Shown piece by piece: positions 1 to 8,525 of a DNA stretch of 64,000 bases; positions within the stretch are counted from its first letter, which is position 1; every line of letters begins with the position of its first letter. The DNA is from Paenibacillus nasutitermitis (GTDB lineage: Bacteria; Bacillota; Bacilli; Paenibacillales; Paenibacillaceae). The stretch covers positions 1,269,275-1,333,274 of the forward strand of contig NZ_BMHP01000003.1 in assembly GCF_014641075.1 (NCBI RefSeq), in the 5' to 3' direction. The notes below the pieces were generated by a model. That model was not told the DNA's origin, searched no databases, and saw only the letters and a list, made by a program, of their open reading frames with translations. The translations under genes were made by a program, and so were the position numbers.

Positions 1-1809
1 GCCTTGTTCAACCAGCCAGGACGCATGCATCAACCCCGCTTCTTCATGCAGGACAGGGACGGACGGCGCGATCTGGTCATGATCCGTCCGGTCCAGAGCT
101 CCGCCTACCAGACGATCGGTTCCATCGCGGTGGTGATCGACGGCCATCGGTTCGGGGCGATCTTCGATCCTCTGCGCTTGTCCGAACTGGATACGACCTT
201 GATCCTGGACGCCGACGGAAACCGCTTATGGTGCGAGGGTGCCGAATGCGGCTTAACGCAGCTCCCCTCGGACAAGGCGAATTCCTCCAGCGCCGATTAC
301 TCGATCATCGAACGGAACGGCCAGAAGCTGGCCGTGTCCGATAGCCATTCCTCCATCAGTCAATGGCAGTTCATCAGCATCCTGCCGATGGAGCGGTTGA
401 CCGGCAAGCTGAGCGTCGCCACCCACCTGGCCCTGCTCATCCTCCTAGCCATGATCTCGGTAGCCATAGCCTTCTCGATCGTGTACGGTCGATACTTATA
501 CCGTCCGCTGCGCATGCTGCTCAAGCGCATCCTCTCCCAGTCGGAGAAAGGCGCGAGTCGCGGCGACAACGAATTTCTGCTCATCGACGAGGCTTACCAG
601 CATGTCCTGCACAGCAAAACCGATCTGGAGCGGTTCGTTGCCAGCAACCGGAGATTAATGGTCAGCAAGCTGCTGCACCAGGTTCTGACCGGACAGGAAA
701 TGGACCCGGAAAGGATTCTCGACAAGCTGAACTTTCTGGATATCCGTTTGCCCTGCCGTTTTTTTACGGTCGTAATGATCGAAGGCCTCCCCTCTCTTGC
801 CCAGGACAAGATTTCCTACCGGAACAGCGCGATCGCCCAGCTGACGCTCCTGGACAAGGCGGAGCAGTGGCTGGCCGAGCATGCGATGACGGGCGTTGCT
901 TTCGAACTGAATATGGAATCGATCGCCATCGTTCTCAACACGGACTCGAGCGATCCGGAAGATCTCGCCGCCTTTCTCCGCGCCGCCGCTCCCCCGTATC
1001 CGGAACTGCCCGGCGCTTCGCTGCGGATCGGAACCGGTGAGACGGTCGAAGGGCTTGGCCGGCTCTACGAATCGTACCGCAAAGCGCGCTACGAATTGGC
1101 CTGCCAGTCCGGCAGCGCCGCGGTCTCTCCGGAATATTCGGCCGACCCGACATCGCTATACGAGAAAAAAATCGGCCACGCGTTGGCCGCTAAGGACAAA
1201 ACCGCCGCCGTGGAGGCAATCCAAGGCCTATTCGACCGGCTGGGTGAGGGCTCCTCGCTTTCTTGGCCGCAGGTCGTCAATATCGGATTAAAGCTGCTCT
1301 CGGCCGTAGCGAACAAGCTGGAAGAAATGAATCTGGCCGCGTACCAGGAATTCATGCAACGCGCGGCGTTCCATCAACTCTCTACACTGGATGATCTCCC
1401 CGCTCTCCGCGAGTGGTTGATCCGGCTGCTCGGGGAAACGATCGACCGGCTGAACGCAACGGCGGAAGGCAAAGAGACACATCACAAAATACGTCAGGTG
1501 ATGCACATCGTTCAGGAGCATTATGGCAGCGAGCTCACCTTGGAGAACGTCGCCGATCGGGTCGGACTGAATCCCGCCTATTTGAGCAAGCTGTTCAAGG
1601 ACGAGTCCGGCTCCAATTTCATCGAATACGTCAACAAAATCCGGATCGGCATCGGCAAATCCCTGATGCTGGACCAGCCCGGCCTTTCCCTGGATGTAAT
1701 CGCCCAACGCGTCGGCTACAACAATACGCAAAGCTTCACCCGTTTCTTCAAAAAATACGAAGGCTGCACGCCGGGGCAATTCCGCCAGCAAGCGGGACAC
1801 GTGCGGTAA
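1..1809 (+). CDS. Membrane-bound AraC-family transcriptional regulator, 5'-truncated by window edge
   Basis: The reading frame is open to the left edge, so the N-terminus (probably a first membrane helix and most of an extracellular sensor domain) lies outside. In the visible 600 or so residues, about 1-138 is the end of an extracellular domain, 141-161 is a membrane helix, 165-490 is a cytoplasmic linker, and 497-598 is a two-helix-turn-helix AraC DNA-binding domain (second helix region around IAQRVGYNNTQSFTRFFKKY). This is the single-polypeptide regulator type common beside LplB/YtcP sugar systems in Paenibacillus. It is followed, after a 190-base gap, by a permease/binding-protein operon on the same strand, which it most likely controls. 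Family is certain; the ligand is unknown. Confidence 0.9.
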   Translation, partial: ALFNQPGRMHQPRFFMQDRDGRRDLVMIRPVQSSAYQTIGSIAVVIDGHRFGAIFDPLRLSELDTTLILDADGNRLWCEGAECGLTQLPSDKANSSSADYSIIERNGQKLAVSDSHSSISQWQFISILPMERLTGKLSVATHLALLILLAMISVAIAFSIVYGRYLYRPLRMLLKRILSQSEKGASRGDNEFLLIDEAYQHVLHSKTDLERFVASNRRLMVSKLLHQVLTGQEMDPERILDKLNFLDIRLPCRFFTVVMIEGLPSLAQDKISYRNSAIAQLTLLDKAEQWLAEHAMTGVAFELNMESIAIVLNTDSSDPEDLAAFLRAAAPPYPELPGASLRIGTGETVEGLGRLYESYRKARYELACQSGSAAVSPEYSADPTSLYEKKIGHALAAKDKTAAVEAIQGLFDRLGEGSSLSWPQVVNIGLKLLSAVANKLEEMNLAAYQEFMQRAAFHQLSTLDDLPALREWLIRLLGETIDRLNATAEGKETHHKIRQVMHIVQEHYGSELTLENVADRVGLNPAYLSKLFKDESGSNFIEYVNKIRIGIGKSLMLDQPGLSLDVIAQRVGYNNTQSFTRFFKKYEGCTPGQFRQQAGHVR

Positions 1810-1926
1810 ACGGCGAAATCCAAAAAAGTGATGCCCAAGTCAAAAAAATGATCGTCCGCCAAACCTAAAAAACTCAACGTTCATCTCGAATACGTACTCT
1901 GTCGCGGTGCCTCCGGGCTCTGCTAT

Positions 1927-1978
1927 CGTGGATTTCGGAAGCGATTACATGTTTCGTCGTCGCGATCCGAAATCCACG
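1927..1978 (+). promoter_or_regulatory. 12-bp inverted repeat (hairpin) in leader of the first sugar operon
   Basis: CGTGGATTTCGG (1927-1938) is exactly complementary to CCGAAATCCACG (1967-1978), with a 28-base loop. It lies between the regulator stop and the Shine-Dalgarno at 1988. No T-run follows, so it is not an obvious intrinsic terminator; an operator or mRNA-leader structure is more likely. Inside it, CGGAAGCGATTACA (1936-1949) differs from the cre consensus TGNAANCGNNNNCA only at the first base, which may be chance. Confidence 0.5.
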
Positions 1979-2003
1979 AACGGCAACAAGGAGGTGAACG
2001 AGT

Positions 2004-2942
2004 ATTCGTACCACGGCAGTTTCCGCCAAGAAAGGCTCTCGCGTATTTCGGGAGCTGGCCAGGCAAAAGTATTTATGGCTTCTGCTGCTCCCGGGCATCG
2101 CCGCGACGTTTGCGTTCCAGTACATGCCCATGTACGGAATATTGATCGCGTTTAAACAATTCAATCCGATGCACGGGATCTGGGGCAGCAAGTGGGTCGG
2201 GCTGCAAAACTTTCAAGAACTGTTCGACACGGCCTTCTTCTGGCGGGCCTTTAAGAACACGATCGTGCTTAACGCGTATCAAATCCTGTTTGCTTTTCCC
2301 GTTCCCATCCTTTTCGCTTTATTGCTGAACGAACTGCGCAATGTCGTATTCAAGCGCTGGATGCAAACGGTCACGTATTTCCCGCATTTTCTCTCTTGGG
2401 TCGTCGTCGGCGGCTTCACCGTGGCGCTGCTGTCCCCGAATACGGGCGTGCTGGCCACGGTAACCGCTTGGCTCGGCGGTGAGAAGTACAGCGAATTTCT
2501 GCTGACCGATCCGCAAGCCTTCCGGACGATTCTGATCGTCACGGAGCTATGGAAAAGCATGGGCTGGGGAGCGATTATTTACCTGGCCGCCATTACCGGG
2601 GTGAATCCCGATTATTACGACGCGGCGGTGATCGACGGAGCCGGCCGCTTCAAGCAAGCGATTCACGTGACCCTGCCGGCGATTATGCCAACGATCGTCG
2701 TCCTGCTCGTCCTTAGAATCGGGAACATGATGGGCAGCGATTTCGAGCAGATCTATGTCCTGTATTCGCCTAACGTATACGAGGTTGGCGACGTGTTATC
2801 CACCTATGTCTTCCGGCTCGGGCTCTTTCAGAGCAAGTACAGCTATACGACCGCCGTGGGACTGTTCCAGTCGGTCATCGGCTTCGTACTTATCGTGATG
2901 GCCAACCGAATGAGCCGGAAAGCCGGGGGCGCCTTATGGTAG
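2004..2942 (+). CDS. LplB-like sugar ABC transporter permease (CUT1), apparent ATT start
   Basis: Inner-membrane permease of a binding-protein-dependent sugar importer, with six predicted helices and the EAA-like segment around YYDAAVIDGAGRFKQAIHVT that docks to the ATPase. The first ATG in frame (2124) would delete the family-typical start (a basic stretch followed by KYLWLLLLPG). Upstream, the frame is open only back to a TGA at 1995. The only sensible start is ATT at 2004, nine bases after a perfect AAGGAGG (1988-1994), giving 312 residues, the normal family length. No ATG, GTG or TTG exists in frame between 1995 and 2124. It pairs with the permease at 2983. Function is firm at family level; the start codon is an inference from the ribosome-binding site and length. 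Confidence 0.88.
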   Translation: MRTTAVSAKKGSRVFRELARQKYLWLLLLPGIAATFAFQYMPMYGILIAFKQFNPMHGIWGSKWVGLQNFQELFDTAFFWRAFKNTIVLNAYQILFAFPVPILFALLLNELRNVVFKRWMQTVTYFPHFLSWVVVGGFTVALLSPNTGVLATVTAWLGGEKYSEFLLTDPQAFRTILIVTELWKSMGWGAIIYLAAITGVNPDYYDAAVIDGAGRFKQAIHVTLPAIMPTIVVLLVLRIGNMMGSDFEQIYVLYSPNVYEVGDVLSTYVFRLGLFQSKYSYTTAVGLFQSVIGFVLIVMANRMSRKAGGALW

Positions 2943-2982
2943 ATAGACCCGACGCGCATCGCAAACCAGCGGGAGGTGGCAC

Positions 2983-3858
2983 GTGCTGCTCACAACAAGT
3001 GAAAAGTGGTTCAATAAACTGATTATCGTTTTCATGCTGATCATCGGCGTGGCGATGCTGCTTCCATTCGTCAACGTCATCGCCAAATCGTTCAGCAGCA
3101 ACGCCATGGTTATGGCCGGCGAAGTCGGCTTCTTCCCTCGTGAGTTCAACGTTCACGCGTACCGGGAAGTGTTTCGCAATCCGTTGTTTCTGACCTCTAT
3201 GCAAGTCACCGTGTTCGTCACTGTGGCCGGTACCTTCTGCACGCTGTTCACGGTCGTCACGACCGGATACGCGCTGTCCAGAAAACGGCTTCTGGCCAGG
3301 CGAGCCGTCATGCTGTACTTTCTGATCACGATGTTCTTTCATGCGGGGATCATCCCCAACTTCTTGAACATTCGGAATTTGGGTCTGTATGATACGATCT
3401 GGGCGCTCATTCTGCCCGGCATGATGAGCGTGTACTATATGATTCTCGTGAAAAGCTTCTTCGAGCAGCTTCCTTCGGAGCTGGAGGAATCGGCCTCGAT
3501 AGACGGCAGCAACGACATTCAGACGCTCGCTTATGTGTACCTGCCGATCTCCAAGCCGATTCTGGCTACGATCGGGTTGTTCGCCGCCGTTCATTACTGG
3601 AACACTTTCACGCCCGGCGTCATGTTCATCCAGACGCCGACGCTGTATCCGCTGCAAGTGCTCGTGCAGATGATAATCTCCACGCAAACCTCGATGGACA
3701 TGCAAAACATGGCCGAGCTGGACCTTCAAGGAACGCTGGGGACGGAAACGCTGAAGATGGCGGTCATCGTCGTGTCGACGCTGCCGATCGTCATCGTCTA
3801 CCCTTTTCTGCAGAAGCATTTCGTTAAAGGCATTACGCTTGGAGCCGTAAAGGCCTGA
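2983..3858 (+). CDS. YtcP-like sugar ABC transporter permease (MalG/CUT1 type)
   Basis: This 291-residue permease starts with GTG at 2983 behind a GGGAGGTGG site. It has six predicted membrane helices (first about residues 11-31) and an EAA loop around LEESASIDGSNDIQT. The C-terminus FLQKHFVKGITLGAVKA is the usual ending of this family. It forms the heterodimeric channel with the preceding LplB-like protein and lies 40 bases after it in the same operon. No ATPase gene is present in the operon, so a shared MsmX/UgpC-type ATPase is presumably used. Confidence 0.93.
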   Translation: MLLTTSEKWFNKLIIVFMLIIGVAMLLPFVNVIAKSFSSNAMVMAGEVGFFPREFNVHAYREVFRNPLFLTSMQVTVFVTVAGTFCTLFTVVTTGYALSRKRLLARRAVMLYFLITMFFHAGIIPNFLNIRNLGLYDTIWALILPGMMSVYYMILVKSFFEQLPSELEESASIDGSNDIQTLAYVYLPISKPILATIGLFAAVHYWNTFTPGVMFIQTPTLYPLQVLVQMIISTQTSMDMQNMAELDLQGTLGTETLKMAVIVVSTLPIVIVYPFLQKHFVKGITLGAVKA

Positions 3859-3904
3859 TCGGTAACCGCCATCCACTCATCAATCATTCAAGGAGAGGGT
3901 CAAT

Positions 3905-5485
3905 ATGAAAAAAAGAGCAAGCGCGCTCATCCTTACCCTAAGCCTGGCAGCCGGGCTGCTGGCCGCCTGTTCCGGCGACAAACCGTCCGCAGCCTCTCCG
4001 CCGTCGAGCGAAGAGAAAGTGAAAATCTCGATTCTGAACGGGCTGTGGGATATGCCGGCCGGCGTCGATCCGAACGACAACAAATGGACCGACATCTTCA
4101 AGGAGGCGTTTCCGAACGTGGATATCGAATGGATACTCGCACCCCGGGACGCCGCCCAGTTCGGGCAGAAGAAACAGATGCTGATGGGTGCAGGCGATTT
4201 TCCGAACCTCGTTCTCGCTACGAAAACCGACATGATCAACTGGGCCAACAACGGCATGATCCTTCCGGTCGACGACCTGATCGAGCAGTACGTGCCGAAC
4301 CTGAAGCGTTACCTGAGCGAGGAAGACATGCTCAACGTTACGTACATGGGCAAGAAATATTTGATCCCCGGGCCCGTCTCCAGCTTGCAAAATCCGAGTG
4401 TCACCTATATTCGCAAGGACTGGCTGGATAAGCTGCAGCTCCCGATGCCGGAGACGCCGGAACAGTTCATGAACGTCATGAAGGCGTTTACGGAACAAGA
4501 TCCGGACGGAAACGGCAAGAAGGACACATACGGTTTCGCCAGCCAGAAGAGCCTTGTCTTCATGGACAATACGCTCGGTTACCCGTTCGGGGTCAACCTG
4601 GATACTCAGGCCAACACGATCCAGTGGCAGCGGGTCGACGGCAAGCTGCTCCCCGACTTCGTTACGCCGGGAGCCAAGCAAGCGCTGGCCTACTTCCGCG
4701 AGATGTACGCTACGGGCGTCTACGACAAGGAATCGATGGTTCTTGACTACGGCAAGCTCGAAGAGAAGATCACGAGCGGCAAGTACGGCGCGGCCAGCTT
4801 CTTGTCCAACGCCATGCGTGGCCGGATTGCCGCCAACATCAAGAAAGCCGATCTGAACGCGGAGCTCGTCCTGCTTCCTCCGCTCAAAGGTGCCGACGGA
4901 CGGCAAGGCTTGCCTCGCGGCGACAACATCAACACGTACTGGGCGGTCACGCAAGGCACGACGCCCGAGCAGGCTAAAGCGATCGCGGAGCTGCTGAACT
5001 GGTTCATGGAGCCCAATCCGGAGACCGAATACACCAGCACGATGGGCGACCTAATCAACATGGGCGAATTGAACGTCCACAGCACACTGCTCGGCGGCAA
5101 ATACCTGGAGGAGATTCCAGATTCGCAGTTGACCCCGGAGGCGCTCGCCGACAAGTACCGGTTCAGCTACCGTCTGATGTTCTCCTCGTCCCACATGCTA
5201 CCGGACCAGGAGCGGATCGAGTACAGCAAGCTGTCCGATACGGTCAAACCGGGCTTCTATGAAGACGTCAAAGCGCAAGTGGACTACGGCGTTTACAACG
5301 GAATGAAGATAGCCGGTTCGGTGGCGTCGCAATATCTGCCCGATCTGATCACGTATTTCGACGAGATGAAGATGAAGATTCTGACCGGCGCTGAACCGAT
5401 CGACGTTTTCGACAAGTGGGTCGATTACTTCTACAAGAACCACGGTCAGGAAATCATCGACGAAGTCAATCAAATGAACTCGTAA
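3905..5485 (+). CDS. Extracellular sugar-binding lipoprotein of the first importer
   Basis: This 526-residue protein begins with a lipoprotein signal peptide, MKKRASALILTLSLAAGLLAAC in outline, with lipobox LAAC and the lipidated cysteine near residue 22. The mature part is a family-1 type extracellular solute-binding protein with the recurrent calcium-loop-like segment DPDGNGKKDTYGF (about residues 199-211). The size and the C-terminal KWVDYFYKNHGQEIIDEVN are typical of the large binding proteins that accompany LplB/YtcP permeases. A strong AAGGAGAGG site precedes the ATG. The ligand is probably an oligosaccharide; nothing in the sequence identifies it. Confidence 0.92.
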   Translation: MKKRASALILTLSLAAGLLAACSGDKPSAASPPSSEEKVKISILNGLWDMPAGVDPNDNKWTDIFKEAFPNVDIEWILAPRDAAQFGQKKQMLMGAGDFPNLVLATKTDMINWANNGMILPVDDLIEQYVPNLKRYLSEEDMLNVTYMGKKYLIPGPVSSLQNPSVTYIRKDWLDKLQLPMPETPEQFMNVMKAFTEQDPDGNGKKDTYGFASQKSLVFMDNTLGYPFGVNLDTQANTIQWQRVDGKLLPDFVTPGAKQALAYFREMYATGVYDKESMVLDYGKLEEKITSGKYGAASFLSNAMRGRIAANIKKADLNAELVLLPPLKGADGRQGLPRGDNINTYWAVTQGTTPEQAKAIAELLNWFMEPNPETEYTSTMGDLINMGELNVHSTLLGGKYLEEIPDSQLTPEALADKYRFSYRLMFSSSHMLPDQERIEYSKLSDTVKPGFYEDVKAQVDYGVYNGMKIAGSVASQYLPDLITYFDEMKMKILTGAEPIDVFDKWVDYFYKNHGQEIIDEVNQMNS

Positions 5486-5507
5486 GCAAGGAAAGGGGAT
5501 CATACGC

Positions 5508-6314
5508 ATGCAAGCAAACACGCTTCGCTCCCGTTGGCCGCTCGGCATGTCCGTCAACGCGGCCATGCCCCCGAATCTGAGGCAGCTGGCCGATGACGGC
5601 ATCGACTGTATCGAGGTGACCTGGCGCGCGCCGGATACGCTGTCGGGCGCGGCGCTGGCGGAGTGCGATCGCGTCATCTGCGACGCGGAACGCCACGGCA
5701 TCCGCGTCTGGTCGCTGCATCTTCCCTACGGCGACGAATGGGATCCTTCATCGCCGGACGATTCTGTCCGGGAATCCGCCGTCGCCGGCTTGACCCGCCT
5801 GATCGACTTCGCTTGCGATCGCAACGTTCGGACGACGGTCATTCATCCGAGCTTTGAACCGATCGCGCCGGAAGCGCGGGAGGCCAGACTTCGTCTTGCT
5901 TCCCGCTCCCTCGGCGCACTCGCCCGGCATGCCGCCGGGCGGGGCGTTCGGCTGGCCGCGGAATGCCTGCCCCGAACGTGCTTGGCCCATTCGGCCGCCG
6001 AGATGCTCGCCTTGCTCCACGACAATCCGGAGCTGTGGGTATGCGTCGACGTCAACCATCTGTTCCGCGAATCGCCCGCCGCATTCATCCGCGCAATCGG
6101 TAGCCGGCTGGCCACGACGCACCTTTCTGATAACGGCGGCATCGACGAGGAACACAGGTACCCGGGAGACGGCATCATCGATTGGCCTGACGTCCTGCGC
6201 GCGCTGGAAGAAGTCTGCTACGACGGCCCCGCGATGTACGAAGTCCGTGGCCATACGCCGGATCGGGTTCGTGCCAACTGGAACTCGCTTCTCCATTCTA
6301 AGGAGGTTGAATGA
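5508..6314 (+). CDS. Sugar phosphate isomerase/epimerase-like TIM-barrel protein
   Basis: This 268-residue protein resembles the xylose-isomerase-like TIM-barrel (AP-endonuclease-2 clan) family. Features are the alternating beta strands, the metal-ligand glutamate in LAAECLPRTC (about residue 147), CVDVNHLF (about 178-186), a histidine in TTHLSDN, and the C-terminal YEVRGH. These enzymes isomerise or epimerise sugars using divalent metal. It starts at ATG 5508 after AAGGAAAGGGG and is 22 bases from the binding-protein gene, so it is co-transcribed and probably acts on the imported sugar. The exact reaction is unknown. Confidence 0.8.
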   Translation: MQANTLRSRWPLGMSVNAAMPPNLRQLADDGIDCIEVTWRAPDTLSGAALAECDRVICDAERHGIRVWSLHLPYGDEWDPSSPDDSVRESAVAGLTRLIDFACDRNVRTTVIHPSFEPIAPEAREARLRLASRSLGALARHAAGRGVRLAAECLPRTCLAHSAAEMLALLHDNPELWVCVDVNHLFRESPAAFIRAIGSRLATTHLSDNGGIDEEHRYPGDGIIDWPDVLRALEEVCYDGPAMYEVRGHTPDRVRANWNSLLHSKEVE

Positions 6315-6318
6315 TCTT

Positions 6319-7311
6319 ATGTCCGTCCACGCTACTTCGAAACGCCGCCTGTGGATCAGCCTCATCGTCATTGCGGCAATCGTCTTCTCGCTCGTCTGGG
6401 ACGCTAACGCCCGCAGCCATGCGTTGGCGTTCGACCCGAAATGCGTCGGCATTACCGAGCAAAACGGGCATCGCGTCATGGTTATGGACGCCGACATGAC
6501 CGATTGGAACAGCAGTCAAGCCGTTCTCTGGTCCTGGTATCCGACGGCCGCCAACGGTTTCGGGGATCTGACCGCCGCCTGGGACTTGCCCACCGATCTG
6601 AAAATTCGCGACAACTGCGTATTCGGAGGCCGCTTTGCGATCGTCACCGATTCGGCGGGACTGGCCGCGATCGTACCCTATCCTGCCGGAAACAGCAAGA
6701 AATGGGGTCTGAACGTCGGCGGCAACCCACAATCCGCCGAGCTGCTCCCGAACGGGAATATCGCCATCGCCGCCAGCCAAGGGAACTGGGTTCGCGTATA
6801 TACGTCGACTCTGCATTCCTCATCCAGCACCTATGCGACTTACGCTCTTCCGGGTGCGCGGGGCGTGCTGTGGGACCCCCGAGGCAACGTGCTTTGGGCC
6901 GTGGGAGACAATCATCTGGTCGCCTTGCTGGTCGACGGCTCGCGGATCGCTCCGGTTCTGACCGAATACTTGAAAGTAACCCTGCCGACGGTCGGCGGAC
7001 GCGACGTCCAACCCGTATACGGCGACGTCGACAAGCTGTGGGTGCCGACCAACTCGGCCGTCTATCAGTACAGCAAATCGGCAAACGCTTTCAGTACGAC
7101 GTACGCGGGAGCCGCCCAGATGAACCGGGCCAACGTGCGGGGGACCGGCAGCGACCTCGAAACCGGTCAAGCCATTCAGACGGTGCCTAAGGCTGGCTGT
7201 TCGTCCTCCTGGTGCACTGACACGGTCGACTTCTTCGCACCCGGCACGACCCGTACCCTCACCGGAGGAGCGATCTACAAGGCTCACTTTTTGAATCCCG
7301 AGTACCAGTAG
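6319..7311 (+). CDS. Secreted protein of unknown function, paralogue of the next gene (DUF6528-like)
   Basis: The start chosen is ATG 6319, behind AGGAGG at 6301-6306, five bases after the isomerase stop; the frame stays open upstream but has no coding logic there. The 330-residue product has a basic N-terminus plus a hydrophobic helix (about 11-26) that looks like a signal peptide. The rest is rich in short beta-strand blocks such as IVPYPAGNSKKWGLNVGG and AELLPNGNIAIAAS, reminiscent of a beta-propeller, with paired cysteines near the C-terminus. It closely resembles the following gene. I believe this matches the family catalogued as DUF6528, from memory only. A role in sensing or processing the sugar handled by this operon is inference. 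Confidence 0.75.
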   Translation: MSVHATSKRRLWISLIVIAAIVFSLVWDANARSHALAFDPKCVGITEQNGHRVMVMDADMTDWNSSQAVLWSWYPTAANGFGDLTAAWDLPTDLKIRDNCVFGGRFAIVTDSAGLAAIVPYPAGNSKKWGLNVGGNPQSAELLPNGNIAIAASQGNWVRVYTSTLHSSSSTYATYALPGARGVLWDPRGNVLWAVGDNHLVALLVDGSRIAPVLTEYLKVTLPTVGGRDVQPVYGDVDKLWVPTNSAVYQYSKSANAFSTTYAGAAQMNRANVRGTGSDLETGQAIQTVPKAGCSSSWCTDTVDFFAPGTTRTLTGGAIYKAHFLNPEYQ

Positions 7312-7348
7312 CAAGAGCGGCTTGCATACCAGAGAGGAGCCTATATTC

Positions 7349-8374
7349 ATGAAAATCAGGTGGTTTACGATATCTATGACGATCGTACTCGCGTTAACGC
7401 TCGGACTCGTCATCCTGCGCCACGAACCGGCGACCGCGGTCGCCACCGACTTCCCGCTCGGGGGCACCGACCAGAAGAACGATAAAATCGTGTTTTTTGA
7501 CCCGAACGCCACGGACTGGAACGCTGCTTCTTCGATCGTATGGCAATGGACCCCTACGGCTGCCAACGGCTTCAGCGGTCTGACCGGCGCGTTCGGCGAT
7601 CCGAGCGACGTCCGCCTTCGCGACAACTGCGTATACGGAGGCCAGTGGCTCGTCGTCGCCGATTCCAAGGGACTGGCCGCAGTCGTACCGTATCCGGCCG
7701 GCAACAGCCGGAAATGGGGCTTGAACGTGGGAGGCAATCCGCATGCCGCCGAGTTGCTGCCCAACGGCAACGTCGCGGTGGCAGCCAGCCACGGCCATTG
7801 GGTCCGGATCTACACGGCGTCGCAGGGCCCAGACTCGGCGGTCTACGCCCAATACGATCTGACCGGCGCGCACGGCGTGGTGTGGGACCCTCAGCGCTCG
7901 CTGCTGTGGGCGCTCGGCGACTACCACTTGGTTGCGCTAAGCGTTAACGGTACAGATGCCGCTCCGACGATCCGCGAGGTGCTGAAGGTCGATCTGCCGC
8001 AGCAATACCGCGGCAACGGCGACCCGCTTGAGAATCCCGGGGGACACGAGCTGCAGCCCGTCTACGGCGATTCCGACAGGCTGTGGATAACGACCGCCAA
8101 ACACGTGTACCAATACGTCAAGTCCACAAACACGTTCGACTCGTCGTATCCGGGCAGCGCCGGCGCCGACCGGGAAGCGACCAAAAGCGTGAGCAACCAG
8201 CTGTCCGGCCAGATCGTCTCCACGCAACCGGACTATGCGAAAACGCCGGTCGGTGCCTGCGTCTTCAACGGCTGGTGCATGGACAGCACCGATTTCTTCA
8301 ATCCGGCCTACACCCGGACGCGCACGGACGCCGCCTTCTACAAGGTTCGCGTCATGAATCCGGCGTATCAGTAA
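7349..8374 (+). CDS. Secreted protein of unknown function, second paralogue (DUF6528-like)
   Basis: ATG 7349 is preferred over the in-frame TTG at 7322 because GAGAGGAG sits just before it. The 341-residue product has a signal peptide (about 1-30, ending TAVAT). The same blocks as the preceding protein recur in order: DWNAASSIVWQWTPTAANGF, LRDNCVYGGQ, AAVVPYPAGNSRKWGLNVGG, AELLPNGNVAVAAS, VYGDSDRLWITT. Both proteins end in NPEYQ/NPAYQ, so the pair arose by tandem duplication. It is the last gene of the operon and is followed by a terminator at 8401. Function is unknown. Confidence 0.75.
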   Translation: MKIRWFTISMTIVLALTLGLVILRHEPATAVATDFPLGGTDQKNDKIVFFDPNATDWNAASSIVWQWTPTAANGFSGLTGAFGDPSDVRLRDNCVYGGQWLVVADSKGLAAVVPYPAGNSRKWGLNVGGNPHAAELLPNGNVAVAASHGHWVRIYTASQGPDSAVYAQYDLTGAHGVVWDPQRSLLWALGDYHLVALSVNGTDAAPTIREVLKVDLPQQYRGNGDPLENPGGHELQPVYGDSDRLWITTAKHVYQYVKSTNTFDSSYPGSAGADREATKSVSNQLSGQIVSTQPDYAKTPVGACVFNGWCMDSTDFFNPAYTRTRTDAAFYKVRVMNPAYQ

Positions 8375-8400
8375 ATCTTATTCGAAGCAGATGGAGCAGA

Positions 8401-8482
8401 AAAGGGACATCGCCTTCTCTCGGGAAACCCCGGCTTGCCGAGCGACCGTTTCCGAGCTTGGGGCGATGTCCTTTCTCCTTTT
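8401..8482 (+). terminator. Long-stem terminator ending the first sugar operon
   Basis: AAAGGGACATCGCC (8401-8414) pairs with GGGCGATGTCCTTT (8461-8474), allowing one bulge, and CTCCTTTTC follows. The loop of about 46 bases contains further pairing. It sits 26 bases after the last operon gene. Confidence 0.65.
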
Positions 8483-8525
8483 CAAAACCAAGATTTTCAG
8501 CTGTCACTTATGATACTGGATTCTC

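Noticed and set aside
363..1040. 225-residue frame inside the AraC regulator on the same strand
   Set aside because: It is a +1 shadow of a GC-rich gene: Arg/Pro/His/Ala-rich with no domain. The overlapping AraC frame has clear family motifs.
2890..3876. 328-residue minus-strand frame over the YtcP-like permease
   Set aside because: Antisense shadow, rich in D/R/Q/H and without structure; the plus-strand permease is unmistakable.
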